9,652 bases of DNA from NCBI GenBank assembly GCA_003541895.1, contig DPLR01000640.1, positions 1 through 9,652 of the forward strand, in the 5' to 3' direction. Origin of the DNA: Cytophagales bacterium (GTDB lineage Bacteria; Bacteroidota; Bacteroidia; Cytophagales; Cyclobacteriaceae). The translations under genes and the position numbers were made by a program. Within the stretch, counting starts at the first letter, position 1; each line of letters begins with the position of its first letter. This document shows positions 1 to 7,497 of this stretch, piece after piece. Under the pieces are notes generated by a model. It made no database searches and was not told the DNA's origin. It saw nothing but the letters and a program-made list of their open reading frames with translations.

Positions 1-242
1 TGGCTTGCTAAAAATTTTCCGGTAGCCATGGCACTGGTGTACACATGATTCTCGGTAACTTCTATTCCAAGTCGCGCCAATTTTCTAACCGCTTCAAGTC
101 GTGTGCGCTGACTGTTGTTGGTCATGAACATGAATGGAATTTCGTCTTTCAAAAGTTTGGCAATGAATTTATCTGCACCGGGAATAAGACTGTCACCAGC
201 GTAGATAACACCATCCATATCAATCAGTAAGCCTTGTTTCAT
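1..242 (-). CDS. NagD-like HAD-IIA family phosphatase, N-terminal part
   Basis: This is the first 80 codons of a minus-strand gene that runs off the left edge of the window. It begins MKQGLLIDMDGVIYAGD, which contains HAD motif I (DxDGV/IxY): Asp8 would be the nucleophile and Asp10 the general acid/base. Motif II, MTNNS, follows at about residues 40-44. The DMDGVIY plus TNNS pattern with about 30 residues between is typical of the HAD-IIA (NagD/p-nitrophenylphosphatase) branch, which carries a C2-type cap after motif II and usually totals about 250-270 residues. These enzymes are cytoplasmic, Mg-dependent phosphatases of sugar phosphates or nucleotides; the substrate cannot be told from this part. 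The ATG at 242 is the natural start because motif I follows directly. The gene lies 89 bp downstream of ilvA on the same strand, with an AT-rich inverted repeat in the gap, so it may or may not share the ilv transcript. Family assignment is firm; function is open. Confidence 0.85.
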   Translation of the reverse strand, partial: MKQGLLIDMDGVIYAGDSLIPGADKFIAKLLKDEIPFMFMTNNSQRTRLEAVRKLARLGIEVTENHVYTSAMATGKFLAS

Positions 243-256
243 AAGGAATCAATTAC

Positions 257-285
257 TTGATTAAAAGTAAGACTTATTTAATCAA
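257..285. repeat. AT-rich 9-bp perfect inverted repeat between ilvA and the HAD gene
   Basis: TTGATTAAA at 257-265 is matched exactly by its reverse complement TTTAATCAA at 277-285, with an 11-nt spacer in which AAGT and ACTT could pair as an alternative inner stem. It lies between the stop of ilvA (332) and the start of the HAD gene (242), both on the minus strand. There is no T-run after it on the minus strand, so it is not a convincing intrinsic terminator. It could be a weak 3' end structure for ilvA, an operator, or chance in an AT-rich gap. Confidence 0.4.
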
Positions 286-331
286 TACAGATGAACAGCG
301 AGAGAAGAAGTTTTTAAATCGATTGAAAACC

Positions 332-1582
332 TTAAACGAGGTACTCGAATAAATTCTCGTTCTGATTTACCTCGGTGTAATTGAGTTTGAATTGATTCAT
401 TCGTGAGATGAGTGAATCGTAATCTTCGCGTAATTTTAATTCAATGCCGATCAAAGCCGGACCATTTTCTTTGTTGTGTTTTTGAATGTATTCGAAACGA
501 ACTATGTCATCGTTAGGACCTAGAATGTGATTCAAAAATTCTTTGAGTGCGCCTGGCCGCTGCGCAAAACGAACGATGAAATAATGCTTGAGTCCTTCGT
601 ATAAAAGCGATCGCTCTTTTATTTCTTGCATCCGATCGATGTCGTTGTTTCCGCCACTGATAATACAAACCACTTTCTTGCCTTTGATCTGGTAAGCGTA
701 CTGATCAAGCGCAGCGATGGAAAGTGCACCGGCTGGTTCTGCAACAATCGCGTCTTCGTTATAGAGCTGTAGAATGGTGGAGCTCACTTTTCCCTCGGGA
801 ACGAGCAGCATATCGCTCAAGGCATCTTTGCAAATCTCGAAAGTGAGGTCGCCTACTTTTTTTACTGATGCTCCGTCAACGAAGCGTTGGATTTTATCAA
901 GCACTATCGGCTTGCCTGCCTTCAACGCTTCTTTCATAGAAGGGGCGCCACTTGGCTCCACGCCAATAATTTTTGTGTGTGGTGCGTACGTTTTTAAATA
1001 TTGCCCAATGCCCGCACATAAACCTCCACCGCCAATAGGCACGAAGATGTAATCGATGTTCGACACTTCTTCAAGAATTTCTTTGGCAACAGTTCCTTGG
1101 CCTTCAATCACCAACGGATGATCAAACGGAGGGATGAATGATCTGTTTTCTTGTTTAGCAAACGCAAGTGCGTGTTGCTGGCATTCGTCAAATGTATCGC
1201 CTACCAACACGATTTCAATCTGGCTATTGCCAAACATTTTCACTTGATTGATTTTTTGCTTGGGTGTAATAGCTGGCATGTAAATCACACCATGAATACC
1301 GAGTGCTTTGCACGAATAAGCGACACCCTGGGCATGATTGCCAGCACTTGCACACACTACACCTCTTTCGCGTTGTTCTTTCGAAAGACTGCTAATTAAA
1401 TTATAGGCGCCTCGAATTTTGTACGAGCGAACAATCTGTAAATCCTCGCGCTTCAAATAAATTTCGGCACCAAATTTCTCTGACAGTTTGCGATGAAACT
1501 GCAGAGGCGTTTTGAGCACCACGTTCTTTAACGTGAGGTGCGCTTTGTTGATATCGATATTTTGAAGTTGTGTGGAAACCAT
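332..1582 (-). CDS. ilvA: Threonine dehydratase (deaminase), biosynthetic
   Basis: IlvA converts L-threonine to 2-oxobutanoate and ammonia with PLP, the committed step of isoleucine synthesis in the cytoplasm. From the ATG at 1582 it is 416 residues. The PLP lysine is Lys55 in RSYKIRGAYN, the SAGNHAQG substrate/cofactor loop is at about 79-86, and the phosphate-binding glycine loop GGGGL is at 184-188. From about residue 330 comes a single C-terminal ACT-like regulatory domain (RFAQRPGALKEFLN, then GPNDDIVRFEY). This is the roughly 420-residue Bacillus-type layout, not the longer two-ACT E. coli type. An in-frame upstream start at 1621 is a TTG codon; its 13 extra residues would be encoded by the heptamer repeat in the ilvC-ilvA gap, so I prefer 1582. 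It is the last gene of the ilv cluster and isoleucine feedback through the ACT-like domain is likely. Very sure of family. Confidence 0.96.
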   Translation of the reverse strand: MVSTQLQNIDINKAHLTLKNVVLKTPLQFHRKLSEKFGAEIYLKREDLQIVRSYKIRGAYNLISSLSKEQRERGVVCASAGNHAQGVAYSCKALGIHGVIYMPAITPKQKINQVKMFGNSQIEIVLVGDTFDECQQHALAFAKQENRSFIPPFDHPLVIEGQGTVAKEILEEVSNIDYIFVPIGGGGLCAGIGQYLKTYAPHTKIIGVEPSGAPSMKEALKAGKPIVLDKIQRFVDGASVKKVGDLTFEICKDALSDMLLVPEGKVSSTILQLYNEDAIVAEPAGALSIAALDQYAYQIKGKKVVCIISGGNNDIDRMQEIKERSLLYEGLKHYFIVRFAQRPGALKEFLNHILGPNDDIVRFEYIQKHNKENGPALIGIELKLREDYDSLISRMNQFKLNYTEVNQNENLFEYLV

Positions 1583-1589
1583 GTTGAAG

Positions 1590-1661
1590 TATTGAGTTAT
1601 GAGTACTGAGTAGTGAGACAAAAGATTATCTAACTACTCAATACTCACTACTGACTACTAA
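1590..1661. repeat. Converging 7-bp repeats forming a hairpin, ilvC-ilvA junction
   Basis: On the plus strand, four uninterrupted heptamers at 1590-1617 follow TAnTGAG (for example TATTGAG and TAGTGAG). After a 16-nt spacer, four heptamers at 1634-1661 follow the reverse complement (for example CTACTCA and CTACTGA). The two arms are inverted copies of the same word: over 31 positions I count about 25 matches, and some mismatches are G-T compatible, so the RNA could form a long imperfect stem. The last right-arm unit contains the ilvC stop codon (1658-1660), and the left arm ends seven bases before the preferred ilvA start codon. It may act as a processing site, an attenuating structure or a translation modulator; none of this is shown by sequence alone. 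Confidence 0.75.
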
Positions 1662-2728
1662 TTTATCATACTTGCCTCAACCGTTGCTTTCTCGGGGCGG
1701 AGTGAGCGCACGGCTGCACCGGCTTGCCAGAGTTCGCTCTCACGAAGTTCTTTTAGTTCTTCGGCAAGTTTTTCTCTGTAATCCGGTTTGCTGCAAGTGT
1801 CGATGGTACGTTTTGCTTCTGCGCCAGTCTCAACGCTTTCGTACAATTCTTTGAACACCGGAAGCGTGGCCGCCTTGAATTTCTTTTTCCAATCCAATGC
1901 ACCGCGTTGAGCCGTAGTTGAGCAGTTGGCGTACATCCAATCCATTCCGTTTTCGGCAACGAGTGGCATCAAGCTTTGCGTTAACTCTTCTACGGTTTCG
2001 TTGAACGCTTCGGAAGGAGAGTGGCCTTTTGAACGCAACACTTCGTATTGTGCTTCGAAGATTCCGGCAATAGCGCCCATCAAAGTTCCGCGCTCACCAG
2101 TTAAATCAGAGTACACTTCTTTTTTGAAATCCGTTTCAAATAGATAGCCGGCACCTACACCAATTCCGAGTGCGATTGCTTTTGTCTTTGCATTGCCTGT
2201 TGCATTTTGGAAGACAGCGTAACTAGCGTTGATACCTTTGCCTTGCACAAACAATCTGCGCACTGAAGTGCCCGATCCTTTGGGTGCTGCGAGGATCACA
2301 TCTACATCAGCAGGAGGAACGATTCCGGTTTGCTCTTTGAAAGTGATTCCAAAACCGTGCGAGAAATACAATGTCTTTCCTTTGGTGAGGTAAGGTTTGA
2401 TGGTTGGCCAGGTAGCAATTTGTCCGGCATCGGAAAGTAAAAACTGAAGGATTGTTCCGCGCTTCGCAGCTTCTTCAATTTCAAAAAGTGTTTCACCGGG
2501 TACCCAGCCATGCTGCACGGCTTTGTCCCACGTCTTCGAGCCCTTGCGTTGCCCGATGATCACATTGAAACCGTTGTCGCGTAAGTTCAATGCTTGCGCT
2601 GGACCTTGCACGCCATAACCGATGATGGCGATGGTTTCATTGCGTAGCACATCAAGTGCTTTATCCATTGGGAATTCTTCTCGTGTCACTACTTCTTCGA
2701 TAGTTCCACCAAAATTGATCTTTGCCAT
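1658..2728 (-). CDS. ilvC: Ketol-acid reductoisomerase (NADP+), fungal-like class I
   Basis: IlvC isomerises and reduces 2-acetolactate or 2-aceto-2-hydroxybutanoate to the dihydroxy acids, using Mg2+ and NADPH, in valine and isoleucine synthesis. It has 356 residues. The Rossmann motif GYGVQG is at 37-42 and the cofactor-specificity loop GQRKGSKTW at about 59-67. The metal and active-site acids are Asp208 and Glu212 in YSDLTGERG, and Glu244 and Glu248 in FNETVEE. The 36-residue gap from Asp208 to Glu244 matches class I enzymes. From memory the sequence is strikingly like yeast mitochondrial Ilv5 (LNLRDNG, TLYFSHGF, HSPSEAFNETVEE, CSTTAQRGALDW), more than like the class I enzymes of Firmicutes. 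The class II duplication of E. coli IlvC is absent. The ATG at 2728 is preceded by A-rich sequence and a heptamer array but no Shine-Dalgarno. It is separated from ilvN by 55 bp and from ilvA by 75 bp. Confidence 0.97.
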   Translation of the reverse strand: MAKINFGGTIEEVVTREEFPMDKALDVLRNETIAIIGYGVQGPAQALNLRDNGFNVIIGQRKGSKTWDKAVQHGWVPGETLFEIEEAAKRGTILQFLLSDAGQIATWPTIKPYLTKGKTLYFSHGFGITFKEQTGIVPPADVDVILAAPKGSGTSVRRLFVQGKGINASYAVFQNATGNAKTKAIALGIGVGAGYLFETDFKKEVYSDLTGERGTLMGAIAGIFEAQYEVLRSKGHSPSEAFNETVEELTQSLMPLVAENGMDWMYANCSTTAQRGALDWKKKFKAATLPVFKELYESVETGAEAKRTIDTCSKPDYREKLAEELKELRESELWQAGAAVRSLRPEKATVEASMIN

Positions 2729-2732
2729 TTTA

Positions 2733-2767
2733 TTCTTAGTTAATTGTTATTCGTTAATTGTTTATTG
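2733..2767. repeat. 7-bp tandem repeat array, ilvN-ilvC junction
   Basis: Five plus-strand heptamers in exact 7-bp phase follow roughly TTAnTTG; TTAATTG occurs at 2740-2746 and again at 2754-2760. The block starts 4 bp upstream of the ilvC start codon on the minus strand and fills most of the 55-bp gap to ilvN. The word TTCGTTAAT recurs 30 bp away at 2780-2788, running into the last codons of ilvN. The unit length matches the other three arrays in the window but the word differs. Unlike the arrays at 1590 and 6497, it has no inverted second arm. Confidence 0.65.
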
Positions 2768-2783
2768 AATTCTTTGCCGTTCG

Positions 2784-3074
2784 TTAATCAACATCTACCA
2801 TGCGTTCGCTCAGTTCTAAATATTGGGCGTTGCCCACAAACACTTTTACTTCATCCACTTCAATTAGTTTTTCCAGTTGATGTTTTACTTTTTCAATCAT
2901 GTCGGCAGTGGTGTGCAAAAGGAGCACAGCGCCACCTCGTTTGAAATCTCCTTCGTTTTCGTGCGCCAATAATTTTTTGATACGCACTCTTCTGCGATTC
3001 AACACATTTACAATTCGGTTCAGAATTGAAAAGTTGTTGTCGGCTGCAATTTCGATAGTGAATTCTTGTTTCAT
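2784..3074 (-). CDS. ilvN: Acetohydroxyacid synthase small subunit, short single-ACT (IlvM-like)
   Basis: This is the regulatory subunit of acetohydroxyacid synthase, which activates the IlvB catalytic subunit and in many bacteria carries valine feedback. It is only 96 residues: one ACT domain (about 3-76, beginning EFTIEIAADNN) plus a short tail. The second domain found in the roughly 160-residue IlvH type is missing, so it resembles E. coli IlvN and IlvM in size. Aligned by eye to E. coli IlvH, Asn11 is kept (Asn13), but Gly14 is Ser16 and Asn29 is Arg31. Changes at Gly14 and Asn29 are known to relieve valine inhibition in IlvH, and the valine-insensitive IlvM also departs at these places. 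Reduced valine sensitivity is my inference. The gene starts 2 bp after the ilvB stop, so translational coupling is likely. The symbol ilvN is used by position; ilvM would fit the sequence as well. Confidence 0.88.
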   Translation of the reverse strand: MKQEFTIEIAADNNFSILNRIVNVLNRRRVRIKKLLAHENEGDFKRGGAVLLLHTTADMIEKVKHQLEKLIEVDEVKVFVGNAQYLELSERMVDVD

Positions 3075-3076
3075 AA

Positions 3077-4828
3077 TTACTTTTTCGGTTCTTCTAATAA
3101 AACATCGGAGACGCCAGCGCCAGCGGGTACCATTGGGAAAACGTTGTCTTCTTTACCTACAACGGCTTCCAGGAAGTAAGGTCCTTTGGCTTCAAGCATC
3201 TCAGTCAACGCTTCTTTCAGTTCTTTGTGCTCTGTAATTTTTCTTGATCTGATTTTATATGCTTCCGCGATTTTTAAAAAATCGGGGTTTACCATTTCAG
3301 TAAACGAATATCTCTTGCCATGGAATAACTGCTGCCACTGACGAACCATGCCGAGAAAATTATTATTGAGCACCAACACTTTTACTGGGATTTCATATTG
3401 CATGATTGTTCCTAATTCTTGAAGCGTCATTTGAAATCCGCCATCGCCAATTACAGCTACCACTTGTTGTTCAGGCTTCGCCATTTTCGCGCCCATGGCC
3501 GCGGGCAATGCAAAACCCATTGTGCCGGCACCACCTGAGGTTACATTTGTTCTGGGGTCTTTGTATTCGTAATAGCGAGAGGTCACCATTTGATGTTGAC
3601 CAACATCGGTTACAATGATGGCCTTGCCGTGGGTAAGATTGCTAAGTTCATGAATCACTTCACCCATCATAAGTTCCTTGCCTTCCGGATGAAATTCTTT
3701 TACAGCTATTTTTTCATGTTCAATCTTGTTCAACGCTTTGAATGAATCGATCCATTCTGAATGAGTGTTCTTATCGCACAGCGGCAACAAGGCGGCTAGC
3801 GCTTCTTGTGCATCGGCTAGAACAGATACATCCGTGTTAATAATTTTATTGATCTCAGCTTTATCAATATCGATGTGAATGATTTTGGCTTGTTTGGCAT
3901 ATTTGCTCACATTGCCCGTCACACGATCATCGAAACGCATACCGAGACCGATCAACACATCGCATTCATTTGTATTCACGTTCGGTCCGTAGTTGCCGTG
4001 CATTCCCAAATAGCCCACATAGTTGGGGTGATCCGTTGGGAAGCTTCCAAGGCCGAGTAAAGTACACGCCACGGGAATCCCGGTTTTCTCAGAGAAAGCA
4101 ATGAGTTCTTTTGTTGCTCCTGAAAGTAACACACCTTGGCCTGCGAGAATGTACGGCTTCTTTGCTTTGTTGATCAACTCAGCCGCCGCTTTAACTTGCT
4201 CTGTTTGTAGAACAGGTTTTGGCCTGTAGGTTCTTATTTCTTCACACTTTTTGTATTCCAAAAACTCGGTGAGCTCGTTCTGCGCATTCTTTGTGATGTC
4301 GATAAGAACGGGGCCGGGTCTTCCGGTCTTGGCGATGTAAAATGCTTTCGCAACTGCGCCTGCAATATCTTTCGCTTCGGTTACTTGCACATTCCATTTG
4401 GTAACAGGAATGGTGGTGTTGACAACATCCGTCTCCTGAAATGCATCCGTTCCAAGAAGATGAGCAAACACCTGACCTGTGATGCAAACCACGGGAGTTG
4501 AATCAATCAGTGCATCCGCTAAACCAGTAACCAAATTTGTGGCGCCAGGACCAGACGTAGCCAGAGCAACACCCACTTCTCCGCTCACACGCGCAAATCC
4601 TTGTGCCGCATGAATGGCTCCCTGTTCATGGCGAACTAAAATATGGTTTAGTTGATCCATGTAATGATAAAGTGCATCGTACACAGGCATGATTGCTCCG
4701 CCCGGATAACCGAAAATCGTTTTCACATTCTCAGCCACGAGGCTACGAAGCAACACTTCCGATCCGGAAATCTGAGTTGATGCTTTCGGTTCAACCGCGG
4801 GTTTAGTCTTCGTCAGTAACGCATCCAT
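3077..4828 (-). CDS. ilvB: Acetohydroxyacid (acetolactate) synthase large subunit
   Basis: The catalytic subunit of acetohydroxyacid synthase condenses two pyruvates to 2-acetolactate, or pyruvate with 2-oxobutanoate to 2-aceto-2-hydroxybutanoate. It uses thiamine diphosphate, Mg2+ and a structural FAD. It has 583 residues in the usual three-domain order. The N-terminal domain has [15 protein letters not shown] at about 39-53 and the ThDP-activating Glu68 in RHEQGA. The central FAD-binding domain spans roughly 200-370. The C-terminal domain has the ThDP motif GDG at 461-463 pairing with NNN at 488-490, and Trp498 in MVRQWQQLF, the residue that favours 2-oxobutanoate and marks a true anabolic enzyme over a catabolic AlsS. 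The first ATG (4828) lies inside the end of ilvD (26-bp overlap, different frame) and no nearby alternative Met exists, so coupled translation is likely. The N-terminal 20 residues are variable and probably disordered. Confidence 0.97.
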   Translation of the reverse strand: MDALLTKTKPAVEPKASTQISGSEVLLRSLVAENVKTIFGYPGGAIMPVYDALYHYMDQLNHILVRHEQGAIHAAQGFARVSGEVGVALATSGPGATNLVTGLADALIDSTPVVCITGQVFAHLLGTDAFQETDVVNTTIPVTKWNVQVTEAKDIAGAVAKAFYIAKTGRPGPVLIDITKNAQNELTEFLEYKKCEEIRTYRPKPVLQTEQVKAAAELINKAKKPYILAGQGVLLSGATKELIAFSEKTGIPVACTLLGLGSFPTDHPNYVGYLGMHGNYGPNVNTNECDVLIGLGMRFDDRVTGNVSKYAKQAKIIHIDIDKAEINKIINTDVSVLADAQEALAALLPLCDKNTHSEWIDSFKALNKIEHEKIAVKEFHPEGKELMMGEVIHELSNLTHGKAIIVTDVGQHQMVTSRYYEYKDPRTNVTSGGAGTMGFALPAAMGAKMAKPEQQVVAVIGDGGFQMTLQELGTIMQYEIPVKVLVLNNNFLGMVRQWQQLFHGKRYSFTEMVNPDFLKIAEAYKIRSRKITEHKELKEALTEMLEAKGPYFLEAVVGKEDNVFPMVPAGAGVSDVLLEEPKK

Positions 4829-6482
4829 CTGCAGCCGTTTTTACTTGTTTCGAATATTTGTACAACACTCCGCTGGTCGCCCTGGGTTGAGGTGCTTTGT
4901 AGTGCGACCTGCGAATAGCGAGTGTCTTATCATCTACCAATAAATTGATCTGATGTTTGCGCACATCAATTTCAATCCAGTCGCCATCTTCAACGAGAGC
5001 GAGCAAGCCACCTTCGCTTGCTTCAGGCGTGATGTGGCCGATGACAAATCCGTGCGAACCACCGCTGAATCTGCCATCGGTAATGAGTGCTACATTTTTA
5101 CCTAAACCCGCACCCATGATCAACGAAGTTGGCTTTAACATCTCTGGCATTCCTGGCGCACCTTTAGGGCCAACATATCGAATCACAACCACATCGCCTT
5201 CTTTTATTTTTCCTGAGCGAATTCCATCTACCAATTCGAATTCGCCATTAAATACTTTTGCTGTTCCTTTAAATTTCTCGCCTTCTTTTCCGGTAATCTT
5301 CGCAACCGATCCTTTCGGTGCAAGATTTCCATAGAGGATCTGCAGGTGCCCTGTTTTCTTAATCGGATTTTCCAACGGAACAATGATGTCTTGCTTTTCA
5401 AAGTTGAGCGAGGGAACATCCTTCAGATTTTCAGCAATTGTTTTGCCGGTTACCGTCATACAATCGCCATGCAAAAATCCTTTCTCTAATAAATATTTCA
5501 TAACCGATGGAACGCCACCGATGTGATGCAGATCTTCCATCAGATATTTTCCACTCGGTTTGAGATCGGCAAGCAATGGTGTTTTATCGGAGATGCGTTG
5601 AAAGTCTTCTTGCGTAATTTTTATTCCAACCGATTTGGCCATAGCGATCAAATGAAGAACTGCATTCGTTGAGCCACCAAGGATCATTACAATCGTGATG
5701 GCGTTTTCAAATGCTTTGAACGTCATGATGTCGCGTGGCTTCAAATCTTTTTCGAGCAAGTGGCGGATTGCTTTGGCGGCTTCCACACACTCGATCGATT
5801 TTTCTTTGCTCAACGCAGGATTGGAGGATGAGTAGGGCAGCGCCATACCCAACGCTTCGATGGCCGATGCCATCGTGTTGGCTGTGTACATGCCACCGCA
5901 CGCGCCTGCACCCGGACAAGAATTTTGAATGATGCCTTTGTAATCTTCGTCAGAAAGTTTGTTCGCTAATTTTTCTCCGAGCGCCTCAAACGCAGAAACA
6001 ATGTTCAACGATTTGCCTTTCCATTTGCCACCGGCAATTGTTCCGCCATACACCATGATCGCGGGGCGATTTAATCTTCCCATCGCGATGAGTGAGCCCG
6101 GCATATTTTTATCGCAACCAACAACGGCAATCAATCCATCGTAATATTGCGCACCACAAACGGTCTCGATCGAATCAGCAATCACCTCACGACTTACCAG
6201 CGAGTAGCGCATTCCTTCCGTTCCGTTGCTGATGCCATCGCTCACACCGATTGTGTGAAAAATTAATCCCACCAACTCCTGATCCCACACCGCTTGCTTC
6301 ACTTCGGTGGCCAGCGCATTCAAATGCATATTGCACGTGTTGCCATCAAAACCCGTGCTCACAATCCCCACTTGTGCTTTTTTCAAATCCTGTTCAGTCA
6401 ACCCAATGCCGTACAACATCGCCTGCGATGCGGGCAGTGTTGGGTCTTGTGTGATGATCTTGCTATACTTATTTAAACTCAT
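4803..6482 (-). CDS. ilvD: Dihydroxy-acid dehydratase, [2Fe-2S] type
   Basis: IlvD dehydrates 2,3-dihydroxy-isovalerate and 2,3-dihydroxy-3-methylvalerate to the 2-oxo acids, the third common step of valine and isoleucine synthesis. It has 559 residues, the short form. Three cysteines sit where the [2Fe-2S] enzymes have them: Cys50 (FDGNTCNMH), Cys123 (VGCDKNMPG) and Cys195 ([14 protein letters not shown]). Asp82 and Asp124 are the expected Mg2+ ligands and Lys125 the lysine that is carbamylated in characterised homologues. The C-terminal active-site segment [14 protein letters not shown] lies at 470-483, with the substrate-deprotonating serine in it. This cofactor type is more oxygen-tolerant than the [4Fe-4S] E. 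coli enzyme, which suits an aerobic host (inference). The start at 6482 has an AT-rich leader without Shine-Dalgarno. ilvB begins inside its last codons. An 82-bp spacer with a heptamer array separates it from ilvE upstream. Confidence 0.97.
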   Translation of the reverse strand: MSLNKYSKIITQDPTLPASQAMLYGIGLTEQDLKKAQVGIVSTGFDGNTCNMHLNALATEVKQAVWDQELVGLIFHTIGVSDGISNGTEGMRYSLVSREVIADSIETVCGAQYYDGLIAVVGCDKNMPGSLIAMGRLNRPAIMVYGGTIAGGKWKGKSLNIVSAFEALGEKLANKLSDEDYKGIIQNSCPGAGACGGMYTANTMASAIEALGMALPYSSSNPALSKEKSIECVEAAKAIRHLLEKDLKPRDIMTFKAFENAITIVMILGGSTNAVLHLIAMAKSVGIKITQEDFQRISDKTPLLADLKPSGKYLMEDLHHIGGVPSVMKYLLEKGFLHGDCMTVTGKTIAENLKDVPSLNFEKQDIIVPLENPIKKTGHLQILYGNLAPKGSVAKITGKEGEKFKGTAKVFNGEFELVDGIRSGKIKEGDVVVIRYVGPKGAPGMPEMLKPTSLIMGAGLGKNVALITDGRFSGGSHGFVIGHITPEASEGGLLALVEDGDWIEIDVRKHQINLLVDDKTLAIRRSHYKAPQPRATSGVLYKYSKQVKTAADGCVTDED

Positions 6483-6496
6483 TCAATTAATAATTT

Positions 6497-6566
6497 GATT
6501 CTGGATACTTGATTCTTGATTCTTGATGTCTAGTATTAAGCATCCAGTATCTAGCATCTAGCATCT
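6497..6566. repeat. Ten-unit 7-bp repeat array with hairpin, ilvE-ilvD junction
   Basis: Ten contiguous heptamers run without an indel over 70 bp. On the plus strand the first five are variants of GATTCTT (exact at 6511 and 6518). The later ones are variants of AGCATCT (exact at 6553 and 6560), so the word drifts along the array while the phase holds. The ilvE stop codon (6565-6567) lies at its right end and ilvD starts 14 bp beyond its left end. CTGGATACTT at 6501-6510 pairs with AAGCATCCAG at 6538-6547 with one mismatch. The stem can be extended in both directions to about 17 positions (6497-6513 with 6535-6551), with 14 Watson-Crick pairs and one wobble. No T-run follows, so it is not a classical terminator. 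Confidence 0.75.
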
Positions 6567-7452
6567 AGACAATAACGTAACTATAACTTTTATCCAATAC
6601 CAGATTTCTATACGCGTCTTGCACCTGGTAGCTGATCGATTTTTTCCAATCCTTCTTCATTGCATTTCCTTCGATCGATTCAATCGGAGTGATCTCGGCT
6701 GCGGTGCCACAGAAGAAAGCGGCATCTGCTTGCTCTAAATCTTCGGGTCTGAAAAGTTTTTCTTCTACCGGAATATCGAGTTCGTGGCAAATATCAATTA
6801 CCGTTTTGCGCGTAATGCCGGGAAGAATATTTCCTTTGGGTGCGGTGAATAATTTTCCGTTCTTCTCGAAGAAGAAATTAGCGGCTGGTCCGCAGGCAAT
6901 ATATCCGTGCGGATCAAGTTGCAATGCTTCGTCAAAGCCTTTTTGTTTGGCTTCCATCGTTGCTTGTATGCCGTTCACAAAATGTCCGCATATTTTTGCA
7001 TCGATTTTATTTGGGTCAGCATATTTTGTTTCATACGAGCTGATGCTAACGCGAACCGACTTCTCGTCAAAGTAACGATCCCACTGCCAGGCCATGATCA
7101 TCACCGTTGACTTTTGTGAGTGCGTTAATGCCATATTTGCTCCGGCCAATACAATCGGGCGAATGTAAGCGTGCGTCAATTTATTTTGTTCAAGTACTTT
7201 GTAGCTGAACTGCGAAAGTTCATCTACCGAATAGGGAAGAGCGATATCGAGAAGTTCGCAGCCGCGCTTCAATCGCTCGAAGTGATCGCGCACTTTAAAG
7301 ATTTTTATTCCGTGCACGGTTTCGTACGAGCGCATGCCTTCAAATACTCCATAACCGTAGTGCAATGTTTGGGTGAAAGGATCGATGAACGCCTCTTTCG
7401 CCTTCACAAATTTGCCGTCTAAGAAGAGAACTGTTTTGCTGTTGTAATACAT
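6565..7452 (-). CDS. ilvE: Branched-chain aminotransferase (class IV), altered PLP site
   Basis: IlvE transfers the amino group between glutamate and the oxo acids of valine, isoleucine and leucine, using PLP. It has 295 residues. Family marks are LDGKFV near the N-terminus, HYGYGVFEGMRSYE (31-44, with Arg41), AYIRP (Arg98), the Schiff-base Lys153 in DAKICGH, GNILPGITR (207-215) and GTAAEITPI (249-257). Two cofactor positions are unusual. Cys187 in GYIACGPAAN stands 34 residues after Lys153, exactly where E. coli IlvE has Glu193, which contacts the PLP ring nitrogen. Phe158 stands where Tyr164 contacts PLP O3'. The usual EGPGEN-like motif thus reads CGPAAN. It is the first gene of the ilv cluster, 45 bp downstream of a strong terminator, so its promoter should lie in that short gap or inside the gene before it; no TAnnTTTG was found there. 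The class IV fold is certain; the activity may differ from a standard IlvE. Confidence 0.92.
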   Translation of the reverse strand: MYYNSKTVLFLDGKFVKAKEAFIDPFTQTLHYGYGVFEGMRSYETVHGIKIFKVRDHFERLKRGCELLDIALPYSVDELSQFSYKVLEQNKLTHAYIRPIVLAGANMALTHSQKSTVMIMAWQWDRYFDEKSVRVSISSYETKYADPNKIDAKICGHFVNGIQATMEAKQKGFDEALQLDPHGYIACGPAANFFFEKNGKLFTAPKGNILPGITRKTVIDICHELDIPVEEKLFRPEDLEQADAAFFCGTAAEITPIESIEGNAMKKDWKKSISYQVQDAYRNLVLDKSYSYVIV

Positions 7453-7497
7453 ATATTTTGAAACAACTGTTAGTTTGCAGCTATGGGTATAAAATAA

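Noticed and set aside
257..285. Intrinsic terminator after ilvA
   Set aside because: The stem is AT-only apart from one G-C pair and no T-run follows it on the minus strand.
1583..1621. Longer ilvA start at a TTG codon (1621) adding 13 residues
   Set aside because: The extra residues are encoded by the heptamer repeat, the codon is a weak TTG, and the ATG at 1582 gives the usual IlvA N-terminus.
1590..1661. CRISPR array or transposon end
   Set aside because: The units are 7 bp and contiguous, with no spacers, no target-site duplication and no transposase or cas gene nearby.
4957..5334. 125-codon plus-strand frame inside ilvD
   Set aside because: It is antisense to a conserved enzyme, and its proline- and serine-rich content is what the complement of ilvD codons would give.
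6689..7075. 128-codon plus-strand frame inside ilvE
   Set aside because: It is an antisense shadow of ilvE with no protein-like features of its own.
7453..7497. A TAnnTTTG promoter for ilvE
   Set aside because: No octamer in the gap matches on the minus strand; the nearest strings break the consensus at two or more positions.
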